DNA from: Ornithinimicrobium cryptoxanthini
Lineage (GTDB): Bacteria; Actinomycetota; Actinomycetes; Actinomycetales; Dermatophilaceae
Assembly (NCBI RefSeq): GCF_023923205.1
Contig: NZ_CP099490.1
Location: forward strand, 2,604,001-2,668,000
Direction: 5' to 3'
Length of the DNA: 64,000 bases
The translations under genes and the position numbers were made by a program. The notes below the pieces were generated by a model. The model was not told the DNA's origin, did not search any database, and saw only the letters and a list, made by a program, of their open reading frames with translations. Positions 46,291 through 56,057 of the stretch are shown here, piece after piece; position 1 is the first letter of the stretch; each line of letters starts with the position of its first letter.

Positions 46291-46500
46291 GTGGTTACAC
46301 GACCCGAGCAGGAGTACGCCTGGTGGCAGAAGGCGCTGATCAAGGCCAAGATCTGGCAGCCGCCGCACCGCACGCTGCACCACGTCGTGCGCGACATGGA
46401 GCGCCCCGTCCCGCCGCCCGTGACGGGCGCCTACGGCAACAGGATCGTCACGGCCACCCGCCGCCGTCTGGTGCCCCAGCACGGCGACGACCAGCGCTGA
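46291..46500 (+). CDS. Small basic hypothetical protein
   Basis: Sixty-nine residues from GTG 46291, with GGAGG six bases upstream; an earlier in-frame start at 46210 is unlikely. A Trp/Lys-rich helix (EYAWWQKALIKAKIWQPP) and a basic tail are the only features. Possibly a nucleic-acid-binding small protein; no family recognised. Confidence 0.45.
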   Translation: MVTRPEQEYAWWQKALIKAKIWQPPHRTLHHVVRDMERPVPPPVTGAYGNRIVTATRRRLVPQHGDDQR

Positions 46501-46615
46501 CGCGCCGCCTCCCCGCTCTCACTCACTGGGCTGATCGCCCCGGGCCTGCCGGGGCGCAGGTCCTGTCGTGCCTGGTCGTGCCGGACTGTCACACTGCCGT
46601 GGCAGGCTGCACGTC

Positions 46616-49600
46616 ATGAGCAAGTCGCGGCCCGCCGGTGACGTGCTGGACCAGTTCTCACCCGCGACGCGGGCCTGGTTCCAGTCGTCCTTCGCCGCGC
46701 CCACCGAGGCGCAACGCGGCGCGTGGGGCGCAATCAGTCAGGGCCAGCACACCCTAGTCGTGGCTCCGACCGGGTCGGGCAAGACCCTTTCGGCGTTCCT
46801 GTGGGCCCTGGACCGCATCGCAGCCCACCCGCGACCCGGCGACGTCCCACGCTGTCGCGTCCTCTATGTCTCGCCGCTCAAGGCACTTGCCGTCGATGTC
46901 GAGCGCAACCTCCAGTCACCGCTGGTCGGCATCGGCCACGCCGCCACCCGCCTGGGTTTGAGCACGCCGCAGGTCAGCGTCGCGGTGCGCTCCGGGGACA
47001 CCCCGGCGGCGGAGCGACGCAGGTTTGCCCGCTCAGGCGCGGACGTGCTGATCACGACGCCGGAGTCGCTCTTCCTGCTGCTCACCTCCGCTGCCCGCGA
47101 GGCCCTTGCCGGTGTCGAGACCGTGATCATCGACGAGATCCACGCGGTGTTCGGCACCAAGCGCGGGGCGCACCTGGCCGTCAGCCTGGACCGCCTCGAC
47201 GCCATCCTCCCCGAACCGGCACAGCGGATCGGACTGTCTGCCACCGTGCGACCCGTCGAGGAGGTCGCCCGGTTCCTGGCCGGCGGGCGTCCGGTGACCA
47301 CCGTGCAGCCCCCGTCGACCAAGCAGTGGGATTTGCAGGTCGTGGTGCCCGTGCCGGACATGACGGACCCTGCGGCGGGCGAGGCGACCACGACGCCGCC
47401 ACCTCTCGAGGAGACAGAACAACTCCGGGTCGACGAGGCTCCCCCTGATGAGGAGCTCCCGGACGATGGTCCTGGTGCAGACGAACCCATCGGCGACGAC
47501 CTGCCTGACCTTGAGGATCTTGACTGGGACCTGCCCTCGACGGATCCGACCGAGCGAGCCTCGGTCTGGCCACACATCGAGCGGCGCATCGCCGAGCTCG
47601 TGGCGGCCCAGACGTCCACCCTGGTCTTCGCCAACTCCCGCCGTCTGGCCGAGCGACTGACCAGCCGACTCAACGAGATCTGGGACGAGACCCGACCACA
47701 GCACGCCATCCCGGACGGATCTCCGAGCCTCCTCGGTGACGCGGAAGGTGAGGACAACAACGCGACTGGCATACCCGCCACGGTCGGCGGCGCTCCCCGG
47801 CGTCCGCCGGCCCAGGTGATGGCCCAGTCCGGCAGCTCCTCCGGGGCCCCGCCGATCCTCGCCCGCGCGCACCACGGCTCGGTCAGCCGCGAGCAGCGGG
47901 CCGACATCGAGGACTCCCTCAAGACCGGACGGCTGCCGGCGGTCGTGGCCACCAGCTCGCTAGAACTCGGCATCGACATGGGAGCGGTCGACCTGGTCGT
48001 TCAGGTCGAGTCCCCACCGAGCGTGGCCAGCGGTCTGCAGCGGGTCGGGCGGGCCGGCCACCAGGTCGGGGCGGTCTCGCACGGCGTCCTGTTCCCCAAG
48101 CACCGCGGGGACCTCCTGCAGACCACGGTGGTCGTCGACCGGATGCGGCAGGGACTGATCGAGGCCCAGAAGGTCCCCGCCAACCCCCTTGACGTGCTCG
48201 CCCAGCAGGTCGTGGCCATGGTCGCAATGGACGAGTGGGCCGTGAGCGACCTGTTCGACCTGGTCCGGCGCAGCGCCCCGTTCGCGGCCCTTCCCCGCAG
48301 CCTGTTCGAGGCGACGTTGGACATGCTGGCCGGCCGCTATCCCAGCGAGGACTTCGCGGACCTGCGCCCCCGCGTCGTGTGGGACCGGATCCAGGACCGG
48401 CTCACCCCGCGTCGGGGCGCCCAGCACCTGGCGGTGATGAGTGGCGGCACGATCCCCGACCGCGGGCTGTATGCCGTGATGCTCGCCACCGGCGACGGTC
48501 CGGGTCGCCGGGTGGGCGAGCTGGATGAGGAGATGGTCTATGAGTCGCGGGTCGGCGACGTCTTCACCCTGGGCACCACCTCGTGGCGCATCGAGGACAT
48601 CACCCACGACCGCGTCCTGGTCACCCCGGCGCCGGGCCAGCTCGGTCGCCTGCCCTTCTGGAAGGGCGACTCGCTCGGGCGGCCGGCCGAGCTCGGTGCC
48701 GCTGTCGGCTCGTTCCTGCGTGAGGTGGCCGCCTCGCCCGACGCGTCCCGCGAGCGGCTGCGTGGGCTGGGCCTGGATGCGTATGCCGCCACGAACCTCA
48801 TCGACTATGTCACCGGACAGGTCGAGGCCACCGGGCAGGTGCCCGACGACCGCACCATCGTCGTGGAGCGCTTCCGTGACGAGATCGGTGACTGGCGGGT
48901 GGTCATCCACAGCCCCTACGGCACCCCGCTGCACGCTCCGTGGGCGCTGTGCATCGGGGCACGGATGCGCGAGCGCTATGGCGCGGACGTGCAGGCGATG
49001 GCAGCCGACGACGGGATCGTGCTGCGTCTGCCGGAGCTGGCCGACGTCGAGCAGCTCGACCGCGACCTGGCCGAGCTGCTGGTCCTGGACCCCGACGAGG
49101 TGCACGACCTGGTCACCACAGAGATCGGTGGCTCAGCGCTGTTCGCGGCCCGGTTCCGCGAGTGCGCCGCCCGGGCCCTGCTGCTGCCCCGCCGCCGCCC
49201 GGACCGTCGCCAGCCGTTGTGGCAGCAGCGTCAGCGCTCGGCCCAGCTGCTCGAGGTAGCGGCACAGTTCCCGTCCTTCCCGATCGTGCTCGAGGCTGTG
49301 CGTGAGTGTGTCCAGGACGTCTATGACGTGCAGGCCCTCGTCCGGCTGATGCGGGACGTGGCCGCACGCCGGGTCCGGCTCGTCACCGTGGAGACGGCCA
49401 CCGCCTCGCCGTTCGCCCGGTCTCTGCTGATGGGCTACCTCGCGCAGTTCCTCTATGAGGGCGACTCTCCCCTGGCCGAGCGACGGGCCGCTGCCCTGGC
49501 GCTGGACCCGACGCTGCTCTCCGAGCTGCTCGGGCGGGGAGAGGGCGCCGCCCTGCGGGACCTGCTCGACCCCGCCGTAGTCGCCCGCACCGAGGCGGAG

Positions 49601-51559
49601 CTGCAGCGGCTGGTCCCGGAGCGTGCTGCGCGCGACGGGGATGACGTGCTGGACCTGTTGCGCACCCTGGGCCCGCAGTCCCTCGAGGAGATCCAGGAGC
49701 GCACGAGCGAGGAGGCCCGCGAGGACGTGGCCACCTGGCTGGCGGCCCTGGCCGCTCAGCGACAGGTGATCGAGGTCCGCATCGCCGGGCAGAGCAGATG
49801 GGCCGATGCCCAGGACGCGGCACGGTTGCGTGACGCCCTCGGGGTGGCCGTGCCCCCCGGCCTGCCGGCCACCTTCCTGGAACCAGTCGCGGACCCCCTC
49901 GCCGACCTGGTGGTGCGCTGGTCACGCACGCACACGCCATACCGCGCGGAAGAGCTCGCCCAACGGCTCGGGGTCGGGCGTGCCGTGCTGGGTGACGTCG
50001 TGCGCCGACTGGTGGCCGGTGGCCGGCTGGTCCAGGGGGCCCTGCGCCCCCTGACGACCGGCTCCGACGCCCAGGACGGCGAGCAGGACCTGTGCGACGC
50101 GGACGTGCTGCGGATGCTGCGTCGGCGGTCGCTGGCCGCCCTGCGGCAGGAGGTCGAGCCGGTCACCCAGCAGGCCTATGCCCGCTTCCTGCCCACCTGG
50201 CAGTCGGTGGGTCAGCTGCGTGGCGTGGACGGGGTGCACCGCGTCGCAGAACAGCTCGCCGGAGCCCGCCTGCCCGCGAGTGCCCTCGAGTCGCTGGTCC
50301 TGCCCGCGCGGGTGCGCGACTACGTCCCGGCGATGCTCGACGAGCTGATGACGGCCGGTGAGGTGCTGTGGCAGGGGCACGGCCCGCTGCCCGGTGACGA
50401 CGGGTGGGTCTCGCTGCACCTGGCGGACACGGCGCACCTGACGATGGCACCCGCGGAGGAGGCGTCCGTCGAGGACGGGTCTGGAACCGCCCCCGTCCGC
50501 GAGCTGCTGGAGCGCGGGGGTGCCTTCTTCTTCCGCGCCCTTGCCGACAGTCTGGGCCGCACTGACGATGCGGTGCTGCTCGATGAGCTGTGGTCCCTCG
50601 TCTGGTCCGGCCACGTCACTGGCGACACCCTGGCCCCGGTGCGCGCCCTGCTGTCAGGAGGTCGCGGAGCCCACCGCAGCCGCCCGTCCGGCGCGCGGTC
50701 CACGCGGTGGTCGCGCGGCACCTCGCTGACGTCGCGGCCGGCCCGCCCTTCGCTGCCCACCCGCGCCGGACCGACGACCGCAGTCGGGCGCTGGTCGGCA
50801 CTGCCCCCGGTCGAGGCCGACCCCACGGCTCGGGCAGTCGCCACCGTCGAGCAGCTCATGGACCGTTATGGCGTGCTCACCCGCGGCAGCGTCGTCGCCG
50901 AACAGGTCCCGGGAGGCTTCGCCGGGGTCTACCGCGTCCTGTCCACGGCGGAGGAGGCTGGCCGGGTGCGCCGGGGCTACTTCGTCGAGCACCTCGGGGC
51001 CTCCCAGTTCGGCTCCACGGGGGCGGTTGACCGCCTGCGGGCCCTCGGGGCCGACGACTCTGTGCTGGTCCTGGCAGCGACCGACCCCGCCAGTCCGTTC
51101 GGTGCGTCCGTGCCCTGGCCGGATCGGCCCGGACGGGATCAGTCGGGACGTGGCGACTACCGATCGGAGCAGACCGGACCTGAAGCGACCGGACCTGAAG
51201 CGACCGGGCACGGAGCGGCCGGGCACGGAGCGGCCGGGAAGACTCCTGGCACCACGACCACGGGGTCTGCGCACCGCCCGGGGCGCAAAGCGGGGTCGAT
51301 CGTGATCACCGTCAGCGGTGAGCTAGTGCTCTACCTCGAGCGCGGAGGACGCACCGCTTTGACCTACACCGACGACGAAGATGCTGCTGCCGCGGCGGCC
51401 GGCGCACTCGCGGGACAGGTGCGCGCAGGGCGCCTGGCCTCGCTGACGGTCGCCAGGATCAACGGAGGTCCTGCCCTCGGCTCGACCCATCCCCTCGCCA
51501 GAGCCCTTGAGGAGGCCGGCTTCCACACCGCGCCCCAGGGCCTGCGACTGAGGCGTTAG
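46616..51559 (+). CDS. lhr: Large helicase-related protein Lhr
   Basis: A 1,647-residue superfamily-2 3'-5' helicase active in DNA repair. Helicase core: Walker A APTGSGKT (about 50-57), IIDEIH (about 170), then VVATSSLELGIDMGAVDLVVQ and QRVGRAGHQVG. A long acidic insertion (about 260-310) interrupts the core. The winged-helix and large C-terminal domains fill the rest. Near residues 1520-1545 short tandem repeats occur (GPEAT twice, GHGAA twice). ATG 46616 is chosen on family start. nei follows eight bases after the stop, as in mycobacteria, so both probably act together in repair. Confidence 0.95.
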   Translation: MSKSRPAGDVLDQFSPATRAWFQSSFAAPTEAQRGAWGAISQGQHTLVVAPTGSGKTLSAFLWALDRIAAHPRPGDVPRCRVLYVSPLKALAVDVERNLQSPLVGIGHAATRLGLSTPQVSVAVRSGDTPAAERRRFARSGADVLITTPESLFLLLTSAAREALAGVETVIIDEIHAVFGTKRGAHLAVSLDRLDAILPEPAQRIGLSATVRPVEEVARFLAGGRPVTTVQPPSTKQWDLQVVVPVPDMTDPAAGEATTTPPPLEETEQLRVDEAPPDEELPDDGPGADEPIGDDLPDLEDLDWDLPSTDPTERASVWPHIERRIAELVAAQTSTLVFANSRRLAERLTSRLNEIWDETRPQHAIPDGSPSLLGDAEGEDNNATGIPATVGGAPRRPPAQVMAQSGSSSGAPPILARAHHGSVSREQRADIEDSLKTGRLPAVVATSSLELGIDMGAVDLVVQVESPPSVASGLQRVGRAGHQVGAVSHGVLFPKHRGDLLQTTVVVDRMRQGLIEAQKVPANPLDVLAQQVVAMVAMDEWAVSDLFDLVRRSAPFAALPRSLFEATLDMLAGRYPSEDFADLRPRVVWDRIQDRLTPRRGAQHLAVMSGGTIPDRGLYAVMLATGDGPGRRVGELDEEMVYESRVGDVFTLGTTSWRIEDITHDRVLVTPAPGQLGRLPFWKGDSLGRPAELGAAVGSFLREVAASPDASRERLRGLGLDAYAATNLIDYVTGQVEATGQVPDDRTIVVERFRDEIGDWRVVIHSPYGTPLHAPWALCIGARMRERYGADVQAMAADDGIVLRLPELADVEQLDRDLAELLVLDPDEVHDLVTTEIGGSALFAARFRECAARALLLPRRRPDRRQPLWQQRQRSAQLLEVAAQFPSFPIVLEAVRECVQDVYDVQALVRLMRDVAARRVRLVTVETATASPFARSLLMGYLAQFLYEGDSPLAERRAAALALDPTLLSELLGRGEGAALRDLLDPAVVARTEAELQRLVPERAARDGDDVLDLLRTLGPQSLEEIQERTSEEAREDVATWLAALAAQRQVIEVRIAGQSRWADAQDAARLRDALGVAVPPGLPATFLEPVADPLADLVVRWSRTHTPYRAEELAQRLGVGRAVLGDVVRRLVAGGRLVQGALRPLTTGSDAQDGEQDLCDADVLRMLRRRSLAALRQEVEPVTQQAYARFLPTWQSVGQLRGVDGVHRVAEQLAGARLPASALESLVLPARVRDYVPAMLDELMTAGEVLWQGHGPLPGDDGWVSLHLADTAHLTMAPAEEASVEDGSGTAPVRELLERGGAFFFRALADSLGRTDDAVLLDELWSLVWSGHVTGDTLAPVRALLSGGRGAHRSRPSGARSTRWSRGTSLTSRPARPSLPTRAGPTTAVGRWSALPPVEADPTARAVATVEQLMDRYGVLTRGSVVAEQVPGGFAGVYRVLSTAEEAGRVRRGYFVEHLGASQFGSTGAVDRLRALGADDSVLVLAATDPASPFGASVPWPDRPGRDQSGRGDYRSEQTGPEATGPEATGHGAAGHGAAGKTPGTTTTGSAHRPGRKAGSIVITVSGELVLYLERGGRTALTYTDDEDAAAAAAGALAGQVRAGRLASLTVARINGGPALGSTHPLARALEEAGFHTAPQGLRLRR

Positions 51560-51567
51560 GCCGGTCG

Positions 51568-52389
51568 GTGCCTGAGGGAGATGCCGTCTGGCGGACCGCT
51601 CGCCGGTTGCATCGTGCCCTGGCGGGCGAGGTGCTGCTCGGCTCGGACCTGCGAGTGCCCGCACTGGCCCTGACGGACCTCGCGGGGCGCACCACGCTGG
51701 AGGTGGTGCCGCGAGGCAAGCACCTGCTGCACCGGTTGGAGGGCGGGTTGACCCTGCACAGCCACCTGCGCATGGACGGGAGCTGGCGAGTGCTCCGGGC
51801 CGAGGGGTCGCCACCACGTGGGCCGGGGACCCGACGTCATACGGTGCGCGCGTTGCTCTGGACGGGCGGTCAGCTCGCCGTCGGCGACCAGCTCGGCATG
51901 CTCGATCTCGTCGAGACCGTCCACGAGGACCGTCTCGTCGGACACCTCGGACCGGACCTGCTGGACCGGGCGTTCAACCGGGAGCTCGCCCTGGCCAACC
52001 TGGTCCGCGACCCACACATCCCGATTGCTGAGGCCCTGCTCGACCAGAGGAACCTGGCCGGCATCGGCACCATCTATGCCAGCGAGCCGCTCTTTGAGCA
52101 CGGCGTCGATCCGTGGACGCCGGTCGGGCAACTCGACCACGACGTGCTAGGCGCCGTCGTCGACACAGCCCGGCTGTGGATGGTGCGATCGTGCAGGGTC
52201 GGCCTGACCGCGGGCCGAGCCAGCGGCACGCCCATGCCTGCTGACGGCTGGTTGCCGCGGCGCTACCGGGTCTTCGGGCGCGATGGCCGTCCCTGCCGGC
52301 GCTGCGGGACCCCCATCCAGCAGGGCACGGTTGGCGCCGCGCCACGCGCCCGCGAGCTGCGCTACTGCCCTGTCTGCCAGAAGTCCTGA
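51568..52389 (+). CDS. nei: Endonuclease VIII-like DNA glycosylase
   Basis: A 273-residue Fpg/Nei-family enzyme removing oxidised pyrimidines. It starts PEGDAVWRTARRLHRAL after removal of Met; the N-terminal Pro and Glu are catalytic. The family H2TH region (IAEALLDQRNLAGIGTIYAS) and a C-terminal zinc finger (CRRCGTPIQ then CPVC) are complete. The start GTG 51568 is eight bases after the lhr stop, making a two-gene repair operon. MPEGDAVWR marks it as the Nei2-like group. Confidence 0.94.
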   Translation: MPEGDAVWRTARRLHRALAGEVLLGSDLRVPALALTDLAGRTTLEVVPRGKHLLHRLEGGLTLHSHLRMDGSWRVLRAEGSPPRGPGTRRHTVRALLWTGGQLAVGDQLGMLDLVETVHEDRLVGHLGPDLLDRAFNRELALANLVRDPHIPIAEALLDQRNLAGIGTIYASEPLFEHGVDPWTPVGQLDHDVLGAVVDTARLWMVRSCRVGLTAGRASGTPMPADGWLPRRYRVFGRDGRPCRRCGTPIQQGTVGAAPRARELRYCPVCQKS

Positions 52390-52445
52390 CGTCCATCTGC
52401 GGGGACTGGGCGGATCGCTCCCTGTGCCGCAGCGGGCCCCGACTG

Positions 52446-52473
52446 CCTGTTATCTTGGCGTCAAGATAACAGG
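52446..52473. promoter_or_regulatory. 28-bp near-perfect palindrome before the VOC gene
   Basis: CCTGTTATCTTG and CAAGATAACAGG are perfect 12-bp complements around GCGT, ending about eight bases before the ATG at 52482, so the palindrome covers the ribosome site. The core TATCTTG-N4-CAAGATA resembles MarR-family operators; it could also fold in RNA and hide the AGGAGG. Confidence 0.8.
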
Positions 52474-52481
52474 AGGTCTCG

Positions 52482-52901
52482 ATGCAACTGCATCACGTCC
52501 AGGTGTCCATGCCGCGGGACCAGGAAGAGAGTGCGCGAGCGTTCTACGGTGCAGCTCTGGGCCTGACCGAGGTCCTCAAGCCAGCTGCGCTGGCAGGTCG
52601 CGGAGGTGCCTGGTTCCGGGCCGTCTCGGGCGGGACCGCCCTCGCAGAGATCCACCTCGGCGTCGAGGAGCCGTTCGTGCCGGCAAGCAAGGCCCACCCG
52701 GCCCTCCTGCTCGAGGATGTCGACGCGCTCGAGACACTTGCTGAGCGCATCGAGGGCGCCGGGTTCGAGGTGTCCTGGGCAGAGCGAGACACCTTCTCCG
52801 GCTTCGTCCGGTTCCACTCTCGGGACGGTTTCGGCAACCGCGTCGAGCTGCTCGCGCCCGTCCCGACGCAGTCAGCGACCGAACAGTCGGGAGAAGAATG
52901 A
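52482..52901 (+). CDS. VOC-family glyoxalase/dioxygenase-like protein
   Basis: A 139-residue vicinal oxygen chelate protein. A metal-binding His lies at the N-terminus (LHHVQVSMP), the second half contains FHSRDGFGNRVELL with the family Glu, and FYGAALGL matches the first repeat. Substrate unknown. AGGAGG stands before ATG 52482, inside the edge of the palindrome. Its 3' end overlaps the convergent zinc-ribbon gene by about 30 bp. The palindrome implies specific repression by an unseen regulator. Confidence 0.85.
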   Translation: MQLHHVQVSMPRDQEESARAFYGAALGLTEVLKPAALAGRGGAWFRAVSGGTALAEIHLGVEEPFVPASKAHPALLLEDVDALETLAERIEGAGFEVSWAERDTFSGFVRFHSRDGFGNRVELLAPVPTQSATEQSGEE

Positions 52902-53060
52902 CCCACCGCTGAGCGCGCTCGCTGCGGCCTTATCCTCATCGGTGTGGCTGCCGGGGCACCGCTCTGCGCGCGGGACGCCGGCCATGACCTGGTCGACGTG
53001 CTGGCCGCAGCCGGCCCAGGTGGTCTTGCCGCAGGTCTTGCAGCGGACGGCACTGCACAT
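52872..53060 (-). CDS. Small zinc-ribbon protein
   Basis: A 62-residue protein beginning MCSAVRCKTCGKTTWAGCGQ, a Cys-x4-Cys-x2-Cys-x8-Cys type pattern common in short actinobacterial proteins. The C-terminal half is short and polar, ending FFSRLFGR. It lies downstream of the metallo-beta-lactamase gene and converges with the VOC gene, overlapping it by about 30 bp. Function unknown; probably binds zinc. Confidence 0.7.
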   Translation of the reverse strand: MCSAVRCKTCGKTTWAGCGQHVDQVMAGVPRAERCPGSHTDEDKAAASALSGGSFFSRLFGR

Positions 53061-53143
53061 GCAGGACTCCTCGTGGGATGGATGGTGCCCGGTGGGATGG
53101 ATGGCGATGGTGCTCGGCGGGGTGGGTGATGCTCGGCGGGACC

Positions 53144-54562
53144 TCAGGCGGCCTTGACGATCGGGAGACCGGCTGCCGCGGCACTCTCGTCGAAGCTGTC
53201 ATCGATCGCGACGACCGGGACTCCGCGTGCGGCCATGACCGAGGCTGCGATCGAGGCTCGATAGCCAGCGGCGCAGTGCACCCACACCTCGCCCGCTGGA
53301 AGGTCGTCGAGGCGGTCGAGGATCTCGTGCAGCGGGATGTTGACGGCGCCCTCGACGTGCGACTCGGCATACTCCTGCCGCCGTCGCACGTCGAGCACGG
53401 TGACCGGACGGTGGTGCAGGACCTGCGCGAGGTCCGCGAAGACCGCGCGCTCGAAGGAGCCCAGGGGCTTGTCGGTCCACTCGTTCGGCGTGCCGGCGGC
53501 AGCACCCTCGAGATCGTCGATGCCGATGCGGACCAGTTCTCGCTGCGCGTCGGCCACCTGCTCAGCAGAGTCCCCGAGCAGGGTCAACGGGGTGCCCCAG
53601 GGGATGAGCCACCCGAGATAGGTGGCGAACTGGCCGTCGAGCCCAAAGTTCAGGGTGCCGGTCACGTGCCCAGCGGCAAAGGCCGTGCGGGTCCGCAGGT
53701 CCACAACCCAGTCTCCGGCGTCGATGCGTGCGGCCACCGTGGCTTTGTCCGCGACCTCGGGAGTGGTCAGGTCCGGCGCTCCGCGGCCCTGCGTGTTGGC
53801 GGCATTCATGTGCGCGTAGTAGGCGGGATAGACGTCGAGCCCGGCCAGGGTCTCAGCCACCCAGCGTTCTTCCTCCTCGGTGAGCGCGGGGTTGTGTCGC
53901 TTCTCCTGGCCGATCGTCGAGGCCGTGGTCCCCCCGGTCGAACCAGCGGAGCAGAAGGAACCGAATCCGTGGGTGGGCATGACGTGGGTGTGGTCGGGCA
54001 GCTCCTGCGCCAGCCGCTGGGCCGAGGCGAACTGGTGGTGGACCAGGTCATGCGTGTGATCCTCCCCGAGCAGGTCGGGTCGTCCGGTGGCGCCGAAAAG
54101 CAGCGAGCCACCGGTGAAGACCGCGACGGACTCGAACTCACCGTCGGGCGCGGGTGCAGACTCCAGCGCATAGGAGAGGTGGGTGTAGGTGTGTCCAGGG
54201 GTGGCGATGGCCCTGATCCGGACCGTCGGCGAGATCTCGACGACGTCGTCGTCGCTGATCGCAGCACGCGCGAAGGACACTTCGTCGGCGCCGTTCACGT
54301 GATATGTCGCCCCGGTCGCCTCCGCCAGGGCGACGCCACCGGTCACGTAGTCGTTGTGGATGTGGGTCTCGAAGACATGGGTGATCTGCACACCGGCCTG
54401 GACCGCGACGGCCAGCACCCGATCGATGTCACGCTGCGGGTCGATGACCGCAGCTGTCTGGCCGTTATGGACCAGGTAGGAGCGATCACCCAGCGAGGGG
54501 GTCTCGATGGTGAGAATGGCAGGCCCGGACTCGGACTGGTCCTGCGACGTGTCGGTGCCCAT
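53144..54562 (-). CDS. Metallo-beta-lactamase/rhodanese persulfide enzyme
   Basis: A 472-residue fusion. Residues 1-240 are a metallo-beta-lactamase fold related to persulfide dioxygenase (ETHIHNDYVTGG, with Tyr where ETHE1 has His). Two rhodanese domains follow: the first lacks the active Cys (LLGDSAEQ) and the second has it in WVHCAAGYRA. Such fusions oxidise or transfer sulfane sulfur. GAGGAG is seven bases before ATG 54562. A CsoR/CstR-type operator lies 65 bp upstream and the cstR gene diverges from it, matching the cst logic for sulfide stress. Confidence 0.9.
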   Translation of the reverse strand: MGTDTSQDQSESGPAILTIETPSLGDRSYLVHNGQTAAVIDPQRDIDRVLAVAVQAGVQITHVFETHIHNDYVTGGVALAEATGATYHVNGADEVSFARAAISDDDVVEISPTVRIRAIATPGHTYTHLSYALESAPAPDGEFESVAVFTGGSLLFGATGRPDLLGEDHTHDLVHHQFASAQRLAQELPDHTHVMPTHGFGSFCSAGSTGGTTASTIGQEKRHNPALTEEEERWVAETLAGLDVYPAYYAHMNAANTQGRGAPDLTTPEVADKATVAARIDAGDWVVDLRTRTAFAAGHVTGTLNFGLDGQFATYLGWLIPWGTPLTLLGDSAEQVADAQRELVRIGIDDLEGAAAGTPNEWTDKPLGSFERAVFADLAQVLHHRPVTVLDVRRRQEYAESHVEGAVNIPLHEILDRLDDLPAGEVWVHCAAGYRASIAASVMAARGVPVVAIDDSFDESAAAAGLPIVKAA

Positions 54563-54626
54563 GAGAACTCCTCGAGTGCGACGTGACTGCGTGACCTCGA
54601 CAGCCTCTGACAAGATGTCAGAATAG

Positions 54627-54640
54627 TACCCCTGGGGGTA
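54627..54640. promoter_or_regulatory. CsoR/CstR-type operator
   Basis: TACCCC-TG-GGGGTA is a perfect palindrome of the CsoR/CstR class, in the 204-bp divergent region between the persulfide enzyme (54562) and the CstR gene (54766). It should control both genes. Confidence 0.75.
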
Positions 54641-54753
54641 TATTCGTCAAGTAGTCACAGGAGCAACTGTCCGGTGAGACCACCGAGGCGGCGGCGAAGT
54701 CGCAGGCGAAGCCCGAGGACAGGGACGAGGAGAGTCCCTGCCTCACGAACTAA

Positions 54754-55032
<279 letters not shown>

Positions 55033-55082
55033 GAGATGGGCGGTCTCCGATGGAGGACCTCAGCCAGCAGGGCTGGCCGACC

Positions 55083-55424
55083 TCAGGCAGCAGAGCTGAT
55101 GAGCCGGCGCTTGGCCGACACGACCGCGTCGTGCCTGATCGGCTTGGCCAGGCCATCGGCCAGCACCGAAGTCAGCTGCTGCTCGGCGGCCTCCGCCAGA
55201 CTCACCCGGCCGGCAACGTCGGTCAGCATCCGGGACATCGGGATGTCCAGGGCCCGGCAGATAGAGGAGAGGAGCTCGCTGGAGGCTTCCTTCTCGCCGC
55301 GCTCGACCTCGCTCAGATAGCCCAGAGAACACGCGGCCTCAGCCGACACCTCACGAAGAGTCCGGCCCTGGTGCTGTCGCTCCTCCCGGAGCACGTCGCC
55401 CAACTCACGCCTGAGAAGAACCAT
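55083..55424 (-). CDS. clgR: ClgR-like XRE regulator
   Basis: A 113-residue XRE-family activator of protease genes. The N-terminus [20 protein letters not shown] and the HTH segment [20 protein letters not shown] are diagnostic of ClgR, which drives clpP and clpC in Actinobacteria. The GGAGG ahead of ATG 55424 supports the start over the TTG six bases earlier. It lies downstream of cinA on the same strand, its usual place. Confidence 0.92.
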   Translation of the reverse strand: MVLLRRELGDVLREERQHQGRTLREVSAEAACSLGYLSEVERGEKEASSELLSSICRALDIPMSRMLTDVAGRVSLAEAAEQQLTSVLADGLAKPIRHDAVVSAKRRLISSAA

Positions 55425-55504
55425 TGCCAAACCTCCCTCGTCTTGTCTGCCGATGCCTCAACCGTACAACGCCGGGGTGACAGGCGTCGCCCCCAGTTGT
55501 GAAC

Positions 55505-56056
55505 TCACGCCACACCGTCTGTTCCTGAGACCAGCTCGAGCACCAGCTCCAGCGCGTTCTCGACGGTCCGGGTCCGGATCTGGTCACGAGAGCCACGCAG
55601 GTTTAACGCCCGGACCCGCTCCCGAGATTCCCGGCCGCCCGAAGCCACCGTGCCGGCGTCTCCTGAAGCTGGCAGCGCCACGCTGACCGCCACAAACACG
55701 GTGCCGACCGGTTTGCCCTCGCTCGGCTCCGGTCCTGCGACGCCGGTGGTCGCCACGCCCACAGCGGCACCGGTCGCCCGGCGGACCCCGTCAGCCATCG
55801 CCGCGGCGCTGTCGGCCGCCACCGCGCCCTGCTCCTCCAACAGCTCCTTCGGCACACCGAGCAGACCCTCCTTGACCGAGAGCGCATAGGAGACCACACC
55901 GCCGAGGACCACAGCGCTGGCGCCTGGCACGGAGGTCAGCGCTGCAGCAACCAGTCCTCCGGTCAGCGACTCTGCTGTCGCGACAGTCAGCTCCGCCTCC
56001 CGGAGAAGCGCCACGACCCGGTCGGCCAGGTCCTCGGCCTCCGAGCGCTCCGGCAC
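55505..56056 (-). CDS. cinA: CinA C-terminal family nicotinamide-nucleotide amidase
   Basis: A 183-residue protein equivalent to PncC/CinA-C, deamidating nicotinamide mononucleotide. Motifs: TAESLTGGLVAAALTSVPGAS and TTGVAGPEPSEGKPVGTVFV. Only the C-terminal CinA domain is present, which is a common form and not a truncation. Start GTG 56056 lies one base after the pgsA stop. Part of the rimO-pgsA-cinA-clgR series. Confidence 0.93.
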   Translation of the reverse strand: MPERSEAEDLADRVVALLREAELTVATAESLTGGLVAAALTSVPGASAVVLGGVVSYALSVKEGLLGVPKELLEEQGAVAADSAAAMADGVRRATGAAVGVATTGVAGPEPSEGKPVGTVFVAVSVALPASGDAGTVASGGRESRERVRALNLRGSRDQIRTRTVENALELVLELVSGTDGVA

Positions 56057-56057
56057 G

